64,000 nt of DNA from Clostridium sp. AM30-24 (GCF_003480435.1 NZ_QUJB01000009.1:36547-100546); one strand, 5' to 3'. Positions 42,789 through 51,628 are shown, counted from the stretch's first letter. Numbers and translations are program-made. Notes: a model not told the origin generated them from the sequence alone.

Positions 42789-43703
42789 CTACACACGCAG
42801 CTCTTTGCGGATCGTAAAGAAGCTGACAAAAAATCCAAGACCGCCGCCAAGTGCGAGGGAGATGGCTGACATCATCGGATAAAAAGTCCCGAGGGGCAGG
42901 AACTGAATGATCCCCGAGAGCAGCTCAAAGCGGTTCATCACGTATTCCACCGTCTGTCGGTATACAAAAAGCATAACTCCCAACGGAATCATCGCTCCGA
43001 TGAGTCCCAGAACCGTTCCTTCCACCACGAACGGGGCGCGGATCATGAAGTTCGTCGCTCCGATCAGGCGCATGATCCTGTTTTCATTTTTCCGGAATTC
43101 AGCCGCCACAGAGATCGTGTTGCTGATCAGGAACACCGCAACCGCGAGCAGCATTGCGATCAGGACGCCAAACAGCAGTCCAAGAATCTTATTAAAGCTT
43201 TCCAGTCCCGTTGCGGCACTGTTGGAATAATTTACTTTCCTCACACCGGAAAGTCCTTGCAGGTATGCCACCATTCCATCCTGATCTGTAATACGATTCA
43301 GGCGGATCTCATAAGAAGAAGAACCCGCTAACGGATTGTCATCCGCAAATCCTTCCGCCAGTGCTTCCTCCGCGCCGAAATACTCTGTCTTAAAGCTGTC
43401 CCATGCCTCCTCAGCGGAGACAAATTTGATCTCTTTTATCATTTCCGACTTTTCCGACTCGATCTCTGCGCCGATATTCCTGATCTCGTCCTCTGTCAGA
43501 TTTTCATCAAAAAATACCGTGATTCCCATTGTGGTCTCCGCAGTGCGGACCATGTATTCGATGTTGGTGATCACGGAAAAAAATACGCAGAATAAAAAAA
43601 TACATGCAGAAATGATCGCGGTCGACGCAAGGGAAAACCAGATATTTCTGCATATATTTACCAGTCCCTGCTTCATGCAGAACCAGAATGTGCTAATCCT
43701 CAT
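42789..43703 (-). CDS. ftsX: Cell-division ABC permease FtsX
   Basis: 304 residues. Four helices with the extracellular loop between helices 1 and 2 (ITNIEYMVRTAETTMGITVF onward), FtsX domain at the C-terminus (ATNFMIRAPFVVEGTVLGLI). The start at [13 protein letters not shown] overlaps the ftsE stop by 11 bp; upstream in-frame starts at 43730 and 43727 exist but give a longer, unlike N-terminus. Transmits FtsE ATP hydrolysis to the extracellular hydrolase, presumably the M23 protein encoded next. Confidence 0.94.
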   Translation of the reverse strand: MRISTFWFCMKQGLVNICRNIWFSLASTAIISACIFLFCVFFSVITNIEYMVRTAETTMGITVFFDENLTEDEIRNIGAEIESEKSEMIKEIKFVSAEEAWDSFKTEYFGAEEALAEGFADDNPLAGSSSYEIRLNRITDQDGMVAYLQGLSGVRKVNYSNSAATGLESFNKILGLLFGVLIAMLLAVAVFLISNTISVAAEFRKNENRIMRLIGATNFMIRAPFVVEGTVLGLIGAMIPLGVMLFVYRQTVEYVMNRFELLSGIIQFLPLGTFYPMMSAISLALGGGLGFFVSFFTIRKELRV

Positions 43704-44379
43704 AACGGTACCCACTTTCCTCCTCATCACGGATCACCATTCCGCGGTCGATCGTGATGACGCGTTTCTTCATCATGTCCACGATCTCATGGCTGTGTGT
43801 GACAACGATCACTGTTGTACCGCGCCGGTTGATCTTCTCCAGAAGTCCCATGATCTCCATCGCATTGTGGGGATCCAGATTTCCCGTAGGCTCATCGGCA
43901 AGCAGGATCTCCGGCCGGTTGATCAGAGCTCTTGCAATGGCCACTCGCTGCTGTTCTCCTCCAGAGAGCTGATGCGGGAAGAATTTGTATTTGGAAGAAA
44001 GACCTACCATTTTTAACATCTGCGGAACAGCTTCCCGGATTGTCCGGCCGGACTCCCCGATCACCCGCTGGGCAAATGCCACATTCTCGTACACCGTCTT
44101 ATCTTTTAAAAGACGAAAATCCTGAAATACGACACCAAGACGGCGTCGGTACTTCGGAACGTATCTTCTCGGCATCTTTCCAAGATTCATGTCATTAACG
44201 ACAACACGGCCGGAGGTCGGCTCCACTTCTTTCAAGAGGATCTTGATCAGCGTAGATTTTCCGGAACCGCTCCGACCGGTTATGAAGACAAATTCCCCGT
44301 CATCAATGGTGATGTTCACGTCCCGCAGGGCTTTCGTACCCCTGTCATAGGTCTTTGTCAGTTTTGAAATTTCTATCAT
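43693..44379 (-). CDS. ftsE: Cell-division ABC ATPase FtsE
   Basis: 228 residues. Walker [22 protein letters not shown]-loop [20 protein letters not shown], signature [20 protein letters not shown], Walker [16 protein letters not shown]-loop VVTHSHEIV. FtsE-specific opening [20 protein letters not shown]. Three bases after the PucR-type regulator gene, so the two are cotranscribed. Confidence 0.96.
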   Translation of the reverse strand: MIEISKLTKTYDRGTKALRDVNITIDDGEFVFITGRSGSGKSTLIKILLKEVEPTSGRVVVNDMNLGKMPRRYVPKYRRRLGVVFQDFRLLKDKTVYENVAFAQRVIGESGRTIREAVPQMLKMVGLSSKYKFFPHQLSGGEQQRVAIARALINRPEILLADEPTGNLDPHNAMEIMGLLEKINRRGTTVIVVTHSHEIVDMMKKRVITIDRGMVIRDEEESGYRYED

Positions 44380-44382
44380 AAT

Positions 44383-45471
44383 TTAGTAGTCCAGATTCTC
44401 CATGTACTTCATGTACTTTACAACCATCAAAGCGATCTTGAAGGTGATCGCATCCTCAAATACGCGCAGATCCAGACCGGTGCTCTTCTGGAGCTTATCC
44501 AGACGGTAGACAAGCGTATTTCTGTGGATGTAGAGCTGTCTTGATGTCTCGGAGACATTCAGGCTGTTCTCAAAGAACTTGTTGATCGTCGTCAGTGTTT
44601 CTTCATCGAACTCATCCGGATTCTTTCCGTCGAAGATCTCCTTGATAAACATCCGGCAGAGCGGAAGCGGAAGCTGGTAGATCAGGCGGCCAATACCAAG
44701 ATTCGAGTAGGCCACAACGTTCTTGCTGCTATAGAAGATCTTTCCGACATCGAGAGCCATCTTTGCTTCCTTGTAAGATCGGGAGACATCCTTGATCTCT
44801 CCCACGATCGTACCAAAGGAAATACGCACCTTGGACATCGCTTCTGTATTTAACATATCAAGAATCGTATTCGCGGTCTTCTCAAGATCCTCATAAGTCT
44901 CGCCCGGTTTTACCTCACGGACAAGAATGATATTTTTCTCGTCCACCGCAGTAATAAAATCCTTTGTCTTGGTGGAAAACAGGCTGCGCATAGTCTCCAG
45001 AGCGTTCGTATCTTTCTCGTTCTTCGTCTCAATCAGGAATACAACACGTTTTACATTTGTCTCAATATGAAGCTTCTTCGCCCGGTTGTAGATATCAACA
45101 AGCAGAAGATTATCGAGAAGCAGGTTCTTGATAAAATTATCTTTATCGAATCTCTCTTTGTAGGCTACCAGAAGATTCTGGATCTGGAACGCTGCCAGTT
45201 TGCCTACCATATACACGTCATCGCTGCCGCCCTTCGCAAGCAGGATATACTCAAGCTGATGTTCGTCAAATACTTTAAAGAACTGATAGCCGGAAATCAC
45301 CTGGCTGTCTGCTGGAGAATCCACAAACGCAAGTATGGAGCTTTCATACTCTTCCGCATGCTCGAATGTGGAAGCCAGGACCTTTCCCTCCACATCACAG
45401 ACGCACAGGTCAATTCTCGTAATCTCTTTCAGTCCTTCGATATTCGACTGTAAAATCTGATTTGAAATCAT
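44383..45471 (-). CDS. CdaR/PucR-type transcriptional regulator
   Basis: 362 residues. N-terminal domain (ISNQILQSNIEGLKEITRID, CVCDVEGKVLAST) resembling the sugar-diacid-recognition/GAF-like region of CdaR, a central GGDEF-like domain (about 165-270; SKVRISFGTIVGEIKDVSRS), and a C-terminal PucR helix-turn-helix (YIHRNTLVYRLDKLQKSTGL, about 318-337). The ligand is unknown. Lies immediately upstream of ftsE and so may control division/wall-remodelling genes, or may simply be first in the operon. Confidence 0.88.
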   Translation of the reverse strand: MISNQILQSNIEGLKEITRIDLCVCDVEGKVLASTFEHAEEYESSILAFVDSPADSQVISGYQFFKVFDEHQLEYILLAKGGSDDVYMVGKLAAFQIQNLLVAYKERFDKDNFIKNLLLDNLLLVDIYNRAKKLHIETNVKRVVFLIETKNEKDTNALETMRSLFSTKTKDFITAVDEKNIILVREVKPGETYEDLEKTANTILDMLNTEAMSKVRISFGTIVGEIKDVSRSYKEAKMALDVGKIFYSSKNVVAYSNLGIGRLIYQLPLPLCRMFIKEIFDGKNPDEFDEETLTTINKFFENSLNVSETSRQLYIHRNTLVYRLDKLQKSTGLDLRVFEDAITFKIALMVVKYMKYMENLDY

Positions 45472-45573
45472 AGCGCCCTCTCCTTTTCACAGTATGGACA
45501 TATCCAATTTTTATTTTAATGCAAAATCACAAAAAAGAAAAGATTTTTTTTGTATTTTTTACTAAAACGCAGG

Positions 45574-45623
45574 CAAAAAAACAGACCGGATCCCTGATTA
45601 AGGACCGGTCCACCTGTTTTTTT
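45574..45623 (-). terminator. Rho-independent terminator after the ABC-like gene
   Basis: Minus strand AAAAAACAG, GGACCGG, loop, CCGGTCTG, then TTTTTTT. Very stable stem immediately after the stop codon; separates the ABC-like gene from the CdaR-type regulator. Confidence 0.85.
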
Positions 45624-45625
45624 GG

Positions 45626-46723
45626 TTATTCTGTGATAATTTTTTCTGTTTCTTTGTCGAAAAGGTACACATCTTCTCCGGAAACATGAAAGGACATCTT
45701 CTTTCCGGAAAGATTCTCGCCGCCTTCCGCTTTCGCCAGAAATTCGCCATCGCCGACACCAAAGCGGATATAGGATGCGCCATCGATCTCCTCGCTTCCG
45801 AGAATGTCACCTGTGATCTCACGGTTCTCCCCGTTCTTTGCCGGAACAACCTTCTCCGGGCGGATGCCGGTGAATACTTCTTTTCCTGCATACTCCCTGT
45901 CTTTTAAGAGTTTTCCCTTTTCCTCCGGAAGATCGATCATTCCCGATGCGAACTTTAAGACGATCCTTTCTCCCTCTTCCATTACCTTGGCGATGGAGAT
46001 GTTCATTCTCGGTGTTCCAAAGAATCCCGCCACAAACAGGTTCTCCGGGTGGTCATAGATATTCTGTGCGGAGTCTTCCTGACAGATCTCGCCTTCATTC
46101 ATAACGATCATTCTCGTTCCCAGAGCCATAGCAGTCTTCTGGTTATCCGTCGCGTAGATCACGGTGATTCCAAGCTCACGGTTAATGTTCGCGAACTCTT
46201 TTCTCATCAGTTCCTGAACAGCCGGGTCTGCCTCCGCGATGGTGCGGTCCAAAAGCAGAATTCCCGGACGGCGCATCAGGGCGCGTCCGAGAAGGACACG
46301 GTATGTATCAACCGCAGAGAGTTCTTCCGGCATTTTTTCGAGGATTTCCCCAATATTCAGGATTCCTGTAATCTCCTCAATTCTTTCCTCGATCTCAGCC
46401 GGCGTCAGCTTCGCCATCCGCAGAGCAAATGTGAGATTGTCCTCCACACTCATTCCCGGATAGAGTACACTGTTTTTAAAAAGCATTGCGACATTTCTCT
46501 CTTTCGGATCCGCGTCTGTCATATCCGTTCCGTCGATCATCAGACTTCCGGATGTGATCTCCTCGAGTCCGCCGATCATCCGAAGCAACGTTGATTTTCC
46601 GCATGCTGTCGGTCCCACCAGGATCAGAAATTCCCTGTCCTTCACTTCCAGATTAAAATCCCGGATCGCCTGCTGGTCACCCGGAAACGTCTTGTTGATA
46701 TTTTTTAACACTAAACCGGACAT
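45626..46723 (-). CDS. Degenerate MsmK/UgpC-like ABC ATPase (probable pseudo-ATPase)
   Basis: 365 residues with the full length and fold plan of carbohydrate-ABC ATPases (MalK/MsmK/UgpC), including the C-terminal OB/TOBE regulatory domain (FTGIRPEKVVPAKNG, residues about 275-355). Walker A is intact (GPTACGKST, 37-45). Other catalytic motifs are altered: Q-loop FQN is FKN (K83), signature LSGGQ is LSAVD (135-139) with TYRVLLGRALMRRP following normally, Walker B DE is DR (D159, R160), D-loop is AEAD (163-166), and the H-loop His is Asp (YATDNQ, D193). The frame is intact, so it is not simply a decaying gene. No sugar permease genes nearby. Binding without efficient hydrolysis, or a regulatory subunit, is inferred. 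Confidence 0.88.
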   Translation of the reverse strand: MSGLVLKNINKTFPGDQQAIRDFNLEVKDREFLILVGPTACGKSTLLRMIGGLEEITSGSLMIDGTDMTDADPKERNVAMLFKNSVLYPGMSVEDNLTFALRMAKLTPAEIEERIEEITGILNIGEILEKMPEELSAVDTYRVLLGRALMRRPGILLLDRTIAEADPAVQELMRKEFANINRELGITVIYATDNQKTAMALGTRMIVMNEGEICQEDSAQNIYDHPENLFVAGFFGTPRMNISIAKVMEEGERIVLKFASGMIDLPEEKGKLLKDREYAGKEVFTGIRPEKVVPAKNGENREITGDILGSEEIDGASYIRFGVGDGEFLAKAEGGENLSGKKMSFHVSGEDVYLFDKETEKIITE

Positions 46724-46783
46724 TGATCTCCTCCTGCTCTATATACTGTATGGTTACCTGTAAAAATGCAGACTTAACCTATT

Positions 46784-46812
46784 TTTATATCTTTGATATT
46801 CATCATACACAA
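46784..46812 (-). promoter_or_regulatory. Probable sigma-A promoter of the degenerate ABC gene
   Basis: Minus strand TTGTGT (46812-46807), 17-nt spacer, TATAAA (46789-46784), about 60 bp before the ATG at 46723. Sequence from 46813 to 46960 is AT-rich with no credible gene. Confidence 0.5.
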
Positions 46813-46960
46813 ACAGAACACGTTTTTCCATATGGTTATTCCACAAAAAAGATTCGTTTTTTCCATGCATATTCCATATAGCAGATTTAAACTTTTGACA
46901 AATATACCCTTTTTTCATAAAAACATGCAGGAAGATAGTTAAATCATTATCAAAATTGCC

Positions 46961-46998
46961 AAAAGCGGCGACTGTCATTTCCAGACAGCCGCCGCTGA
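46961..46998 (-). terminator. Rho-independent terminator after ridA
   Basis: Minus strand AGCGGCGGCTGTC, 7-nt loop, GACAGTCGCCGCT, TTTT. Thirteen-pair stem with one G-T pair, 23 bp beyond the ridA stop. Confidence 0.85.
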
Positions 46999-47020
46999 AA
47001 TTTTTAGTCCTTATAAATTT

Positions 47021-47395
47021 TTACTTTACAGCAATCGCTTCCATCTCAAGAAGAACATCCTTCGGAAGTCTTGCAACTTCTACGCAGGAACGTGCCGGGC
47101 AGTCTTTTGCGAAATACTTCGCATAAATACCATTGATCGTTGCGAAATCATCCATGTTTTTGATGAATACGCATGTCTTTACGACCTGATCAATGGATGT
47201 TCCCGCTGCCTCAAGAAGATTCTTCATGTTCTTCATAACCTGCTCTGCCTGAGCTTCGATTCCCGCCGGGATCTCACCTGTCTCCGGGTTTACCGGAATC
47301 TGTCCGGATGCGAATACGAAGCCGTTTGCCTCGATTGCCTGAGAATACGGTCCGATTGCCGCCGGTGCTTTTGTTGTGCTGATTACTTTCTTCAT
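47021..47395 (-). CDS. ridA: RidA family enamine/imine deaminase
   Basis: 124 residues. RidA hydrolyses reactive 2-aminoacrylate and related enamines made by PLP enzymes. Family blocks: AIGPYSQAIEANGFVFASGQ, NLLEAAGTSIDQVVKTCVFI and the catalytic-Arg segment CPARSCVEVARLPKDVLLEM. Start at MKKVISTTKAP (47395); the frame opens five codons higher. Follows the S1-domain gene by about 20 bp and is the end of that transcript. Confidence 0.95.
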   Translation of the reverse strand: MKKVISTTKAPAAIGPYSQAIEANGFVFASGQIPVNPETGEIPAGIEAQAEQVMKNMKNLLEAAGTSIDQVVKTCVFIKNMDDFATINGIYAKYFAKDCPARSCVEVARLPKDVLLEMEAIAVK

Positions 47396-47416
47396 GTGAT
47401 TGTCCTCCATTTTTTC

Positions 47417-48256
47417 TTATTTATCGATTTTTCGGATGCTCTTCTCCGTGATCTCGATCTTTCCTTCTTTTAACAGATGACCTACCGCGCGCTTAAACGC
47501 GTTTTTGCTGAGTTTAAACTCTCTCGCAATGACTTCCGGCGCTGCCTTATCATTAAAAGGCAGTACTCCGTCGAACTCCTCGATGACCTTCATAACAAGA
47601 TCGGAGTCGGAAAAGATCTGGCTGCCGGCCTTATCGCGGGTCGTGAGGTCAAGTTTTCCATCCCCGCGGACTCTCGTCACACGGACACGGACCTCATCGC
47701 CTACCCGGTATCCGGAAAATAGTTCCTTTTTCGGGATCAGCCCGTGATAGATGCCATCCACGGCAACAAAGGCACCGAGATCCGGATTGATCTCAAATAC
47801 AAAGCCATCCGCCTCATCGCCGGTGTGGTACGGGGAATCACTTCTTAAGTACTGATATGCTTTCATGGTTGCCGCGAGACGCTTGCTCTTATCCACATAG
47901 AGCGCAACCAAGCACTTTTCTCCTTTCCGCACCTGATGGGTCTGCTCTTTAAACGGAAGCAGTAGATCCTTTTCCAGTCCCATATCCAGAAAGGCACCAA
48001 TCCCTGAAACTTCCTTTACCTCAAGGACAGCCGTCTCCCCCAGAGTCACCTTCGGTCTGGAGGTTGTGGCGATCAGGCGGTCCTCAGAGTCCTTGTAGAG
48101 GAATACCTCCAGTTCATCTCCGATTTTTGTTCCCTCCGGCACCTGCTTTTTCGGAAGAAGAACGCCCTGGGAATCTGCCTTGTCCCCGTCAGAAAGGTAA
48201 ATTCCAAAGTCCTTCTCCTTGATCACCTTCAGTTTCTGAATTTTTCCGATTTCCAT
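47417..48256 (-). CDS. cvfB: CvfB-like S1-domain RNA-binding protein
   Basis: 279 residues. Repeated S1-like OB folds (GKIQKLKVIKEKDFGIYLSD; VKEVSGIGAFLDMGLEKDLL; GFVFEINPDLGAFVAVDGIY) and a C-terminal winged helix (FKLSKNAFKRAVGHLLKEGK), the arrangement of Staphylococcus CvfB, which influences virulence gene expression. Nucleic-acid binding likely; the target is unknown. Confidence 0.9.
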   Translation of the reverse strand: MEIGKIQKLKVIKEKDFGIYLSDGDKADSQGVLLPKKQVPEGTKIGDELEVFLYKDSEDRLIATTSRPKVTLGETAVLEVKEVSGIGAFLDMGLEKDLLLPFKEQTHQVRKGEKCLVALYVDKSKRLAATMKAYQYLRSDSPYHTGDEADGFVFEINPDLGAFVAVDGIYHGLIPKKELFSGYRVGDEVRVRVTRVRGDGKLDLTTRDKAGSQIFSDSDLVMKVIEEFDGVLPFNDKAAPEVIAREFKLSKNAFKRAVGHLLKEGKIEITEKSIRKIDK

Positions 48257-48405
48257 CATGTCTTTCGTCCTCCCGCAGCCGATTTTTCCGACACTGCGTC
48301 CTCTCTTTTTATTTTCTGCTGCTCTTACAGCTATACCTGTCTATAACCTTTTGGCATTCTGTCCGCAGAATCTGCGGTTGACAGATTCTTACGGGGCTCA
48401 TTGAA

Positions 48406-49122
48406 TTACATTTCTGTTTCCTTTAACTCGACATTCGCGAACACATCACCGTCGGAATTACAAAGTGACACGAGATAAGATCTTCCCTCTCTTGTGCTTT
48501 TAATAACCATCTCATCCCCAAGCACAGCCGCTTTCCGGTACTCCGCCCGGATCTCGCCGATCTCCGTACCTGCTGGAACAAGTTCTCGTGCAATATCCAC
48601 ATACTGAGCATTATTTACATGGAGATTTGTGTCCAGGAGATGCTTCATAACTACCAGACGGCCGGTCTCCTCCATCTCCTTCGGCACAGCGATCTTTCTT
48701 CCTGCATCTTCCATCTCGATCTTCGGGCTGAATTCTCCGTAAGGAGCCGTATCGGACTCCAGTATCCGCATGGGACGTCCCGTCTCCGTATTCATCAGAA
48801 ACCAGTAGGAATTTGCTTTTACAAGATATCCGCCATTTTCATCAAGGATCGCGAAATTTCTCAGTGCATAAAGCCCCTTCACCGCATATGGCCATGTCAC
48901 TACCTTGATCCGTTCTCCAAGTACCGGGCGTCGTTCGATCACGATCTGCCAGGAGGATAAAAGCCACGCTTTCTTCTCCCGTCCCAGATATCCGATCCCG
49001 ACCCCCGCATCCTCCGACTGCATCGTCGAACAATCTTGCATATAATTCATAATTCCGGTCAGGGACAGCTTCGCGTCAATATCCGTCTCGCTGTACCGGA
49101 CCCGGCTGTTTAATTCATACAT
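48406..49122 (-). CDS. Acyl-ACP thioesterase (FatA/FatB-like)
   Basis: 238 residues, double hotdog fold. N-terminal RVRYSETDIDAKLSLTGIMNYM and catalytic region LLDTNLHVNNAQYVDIAREL with the Asn-His pair plus the downstream Glu. Releases free fatty acids from acyl carrier protein. Bacterial members are common in gut Clostridia. Stands alone after the tRNA-Gln genes. Confidence 0.92.
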   Translation of the reverse strand: MYELNSRVRYSETDIDAKLSLTGIMNYMQDCSTMQSEDAGVGIGYLGREKKAWLLSSWQIVIERRPVLGERIKVVTWPYAVKGLYALRNFAILDENGGYLVKANSYWFLMNTETGRPMRILESDTAPYGEFSPKIEMEDAGRKIAVPKEMEETGRLVVMKHLLDTNLHVNNAQYVDIARELVPAGTEIGEIRAEYRKAAVLGDEMVIKSTREGRSYLVSLCNSDGDVFANVELKETEM

Positions 49123-49161
49123 AATCTAACCTCTTTGTTTCAACTTTCCCTGCGTGCCTTT

Positions 49162-49190
49162 ACATTAACACAAATGCCTGCCGAGCGCAA
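49162..49190 (-). promoter_or_regulatory. Probable promoter of the thioesterase gene
   Basis: Minus strand TTGCGC (49190-49185), 17-nt spacer, TAATGT (49167-49162), about 40 bp before the ATG. Weaker than the other promoters listed. Confidence 0.4.
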
Positions 49191-49242
49191 GAAAAAAGAC
49201 CATTAAGCCTTGCATTCACAAAGATTAACAGCCTTTCGTTAG

Positions 49243-49315
49243 CTGGGCTACAAGGATTCGAACCTTGAAAATGACGGAGTCAGAGTCCGTTGCCTTACCA
49301 TTTGGCGATAGCCCA
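49243..49315 (-). tRNA. tRNA-Gln (CUG anticodon), copy 2
   Basis: Seven-pair acceptor stem TGGGCTA/TAGCCCA with discriminator G. Anticodon loop CTCTGAC gives CUG. T-loop GGTTCGAATCC. CCA is not encoded. Sequence identical to the copy at 49359-49431; 43 bp separate them. Confidence 0.96.
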
Positions 49316-49358
49316 ATAATATGTGTCTGAAACACTTGGACAATATTTAGTTTTTAAA

Positions 49359-49431
49359 CTGGGCTACAAGGATTCGAACCTTGAAAATGACGGAGTCAGA
49401 GTCCGTTGCCTTACCATTTGGCGATAGCCCA
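49359..49431 (-). tRNA. tRNA-Gln (CUG anticodon), copy 1
   Basis: Cloverleaf as in the neighbouring copy, with which it is identical over all 73 bases. Anticodon CUG. First transcribed of the pair, from the promoter at 49449-49477. No gene for the UUG isoacceptor is seen in the window. Confidence 0.96.
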
Positions 49432-49448
49432 ATGCATCAACAGGTTGT

Positions 49449-49477
49449 ATTATAACGCAACGACTCTGATCCGTCAA
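49449..49477 (-). promoter_or_regulatory. Sigma-A promoter of the tRNA-Gln pair
   Basis: Minus strand TTGACG (49477-49472), 17-nt spacer, TATAAT (49454-49449), about 18 bp before the mature tRNA end, with a T/A-rich tract upstream. Confidence 0.85.
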
Positions 49478-49503
49478 CTGTTTTTTTCAATTTTTTTACT
49501 TTT

Positions 49504-50781
49504 TTAATTCTGATTTTTCGGATTATCCGGATCTTCAAATCCCGGTCCCCTTAAGTACGCCGGTGTTTTCGTCTCCGGCGTCAGCATTCCGGACGCGGCG
49601 GTAGTCTCTGTAACCGCTGCTGTTGTCTCCGGGGCTGTCGGCGGTGCAGTTTCCGGCGGCACAGTTTCCGATGCTGTAGTTCCCGGTTCCGCAGTTTTCG
49701 GCTCCGCAGTTTTCGGCCCCGTAGTTTTCTGCGGCACAGTCTCTGTCGGAGAGGTCCGGTAATTCGATGAATGCCGGTCTTTCTCATCCGGATCGCCCAG
49801 CTCCCTGTTCGTCTCCTGATCCACCCAGTCCACGCTCTCCCCGGCCTCCAGAGCTTTTCTCCGTCTCTGCATCTCGGAAAGTCCGTCATTTTTCGTGGAT
49901 TCTCTCTCCTCACCCGTATCCAAAGCCCCAGATTTCTGTTCCGACACAGCTTCTGTTGTCTCTAAAGCTGCTGTCTCCTCCGGTGTACTCTCCTCCGTGG
50001 TCTCTTCGCTTGCTTTTTCGAAAGTTGTCTTTACGACCACCGGTTTTAAGGATATCTGATATTCCTGCTCATTGATCTCCCGGATCAGACGTTTTGAGGA
50101 ATACCCGGCAAGTTCTTCCTGCTTTCCTATCGTGATCCCCGGATTTTCCGAAAAAAGATGCTTTAAAAATTCTGCCTTCGTCACCGTGATCCCATATTTT
50201 TCCGCAATCTCCCGGGTTTTTGTGTCCTCTTCTGACTCAAACACATAGACCGTCGCCCTGGACTCCTTTTTCTGAAGCTCGGATTCCGTCTGCTTTTGCA
50301 GCTCTTTTACGATCTTTTCCGGTGACGCCTTTACTTCCGCGCCGGACTTCCGGACGGAGATCAGGATTCCCCCATCCTCTCCGAGACTGTTGTTATCCGC
50401 AAGCCTGTCAAAGATCTTCCCCACTGCGATTCCAAGGCTTTTCCCCTCAAACACGGTCATGGAGACTGCCTCATTTGATCTGGCCATCATTCCCTTTGCA
50501 GATAACACGGATCCCCGCCGGTTCATGGTAAATTCCATCATAATATCCGAATTTACTTCCATGATCAGTGACTCCTTCCGGTTCTTCCCCATCATCAGCA
50601 CCGCCATCAGGCATACTGCTGCCGCGCAGATTGACAGAGCTCCTCCGGCCCGTCTGAACCACTTTTTCAGGGAGTCCATAGAGAATTCACCGTTTACGTC
50701 CATCCCGGCTTCCCGTAACTCCTGCTTCTTTTTCTTTTTCTCAACTGGCATATCCTCATATTCTTCGTTCTGATTCATCAT
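49504..50781 (-). CDS. RsgI-like anti-sigma-factor domain protein, orphan
   Basis: 425 residues. A short cytoplasmic part (about 1-50, with KKKKKQELREAGMDVNGEFS), one membrane helix (GALSICAAAVCLMAVLMMG), then an extracellular RsgI-like middle domain (about 70-230; SLIMEVNSDIMMEFTMNRRG, FEGKSLGIAVGKIFDRLADN, EKIVKELQKQTESELQKKES). From about 250 the protein is low-complexity: Thr, Glu and Pro-rich (SEETTEESTPEETAALETTE and KTTGPKTAEPKTAEPGTTAS). No sigma-I-like gene is adjacent, and the N-terminal part lacks a clear anti-sigma fold. Start overlaps the truA2 stop by 4 bp. Envelope sensing is an inference. Confidence 0.7.
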   Translation of the reverse strand: MMNQNEEYEDMPVEKKKKKQELREAGMDVNGEFSMDSLKKWFRRAGGALSICAAAVCLMAVLMMGKNRKESLIMEVNSDIMMEFTMNRRGSVLSAKGMMARSNEAVSMTVFEGKSLGIAVGKIFDRLADNNSLGEDGGILISVRKSGAEVKASPEKIVKELQKQTESELQKKESRATVYVFESEEDTKTREIAEKYGITVTKAEFLKHLFSENPGITIGKQEELAGYSSKRLIREINEQEYQISLKPVVVKTTFEKASEETTEESTPEETAALETTEAVSEQKSGALDTGEERESTKNDGLSEMQRRRKALEAGESVDWVDQETNRELGDPDEKDRHSSNYRTSPTETVPQKTTGPKTAEPKTAEPGTTASETVPPETAPPTAPETTAAVTETTAASGMLTPETKTPAYLRGPGFEDPDNPKNQN

Positions 50782-51545
50782 ACCGTTTCCCTTTCGCCCT
50801 CATAGCCCACGTGGAGAAGGAATAATCCCTCGGGCGGAGCTGTTCTTCCCGCCATATCACGGTTTTTCGCCGCAATGATCTCTTTCATTTTCTCCGGTCT
50901 CCGCGTTCCACTGCCGACCTCCAAAAGCGTTCCCGTTAAGATCCGCACCATGTTATAGAGGAAGCCGTTTCCTGTATACAGGAATTCGAGCTTCGTTCCA
51001 TGTTCCACGATCCGGATCTCATCGATCCGGCGCACCGTGCTTTTTTTCATTCTGCGGTTCGCGCAGAAGCTTTTGAAGTCATGTTCGCCGATAAGAAATT
51101 CCGCCGCCTGTCTCATCGCTTTCACATCCAGCTTCTTCCCGCAGCCATAGACATATTTTCGTTCGAATACGTTTTTCTTATCCCCGGTCTCCACATAATA
51201 TCCATATGTCTTTGATGTGGCAGACAGGCGGCTGTGAAACCGTTCCGGCACGATCTTCGCAGAGAGGACCCTGATATCATCCGGAAGATACCGGTTCAGA
51301 TATTCCCGTGCTGACTCTCCGTCCGGACAGATTTCCGCATTAATATGGAAATTAGCTACCTGACCTCTCGCATGGACCCCCGCATCCGTTCTTCCGGAGC
51401 CATGGACCTCTATCTCTTCTCCAGCCATTCTGAAAAGCACGTTTTCCAGTTTTCCCTGAATCGTATTGTCGGTATTTCCCTGTTTCTGCCACCCATCATA
51501 CCGGCTTCCGTCGTATTCCAGAGTAATGCGGATATTATTCTTCAT
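50778..51545 (-). CDS. truA: tRNA pseudouridine synthase TruA, standard-length paralogue
   Basis: 255 residues, standard TruA length. LEYDGSRYDGWQKQGNTDNT, catalytic D54 in HGSGRTDAGVHARGQV, GEHDFKSFCANRRMKKSTVR and YTGNGFLYNMVRILTGTLLE. Shares many blocks with the TruA at 10324-11358 but lacks its 90-residue C-terminal domain. The two may divide U38-U40 sites, or one may modify another RNA. Cotranscribed with the RsgI-like gene. Confidence 0.93.
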   Translation of the reverse strand: MKNNIRITLEYDGSRYDGWQKQGNTDNTIQGKLENVLFRMAGEEIEVHGSGRTDAGVHARGQVANFHINAEICPDGESAREYLNRYLPDDIRVLSAKIVPERFHSRLSATSKTYGYYVETGDKKNVFERKYVYGCGKKLDVKAMRQAAEFLIGEHDFKSFCANRRMKKSTVRRIDEIRIVEHGTKLEFLYTGNGFLYNMVRILTGTLLEVGSGTRRPEKMKEIIAAKNRDMAGRTAPPEGLFLLHVGYEGERETV

Positions 51546-51628
51546 GATTGTTCCTTCCTAATCTCCAACTGAATGCGGCCCGTCACATTCAGATGTCCCC
51601 GCGGCCGCTTATTTTCTTTTAAACAAAA

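Noticed and set aside
46754..46978. 74-codon minus-strand frame between ridA and the ABC-like gene
   Set aside because: It begins inside the ridA terminator, is AT-rich with a random-looking product, and overlaps the promoter of the next gene.
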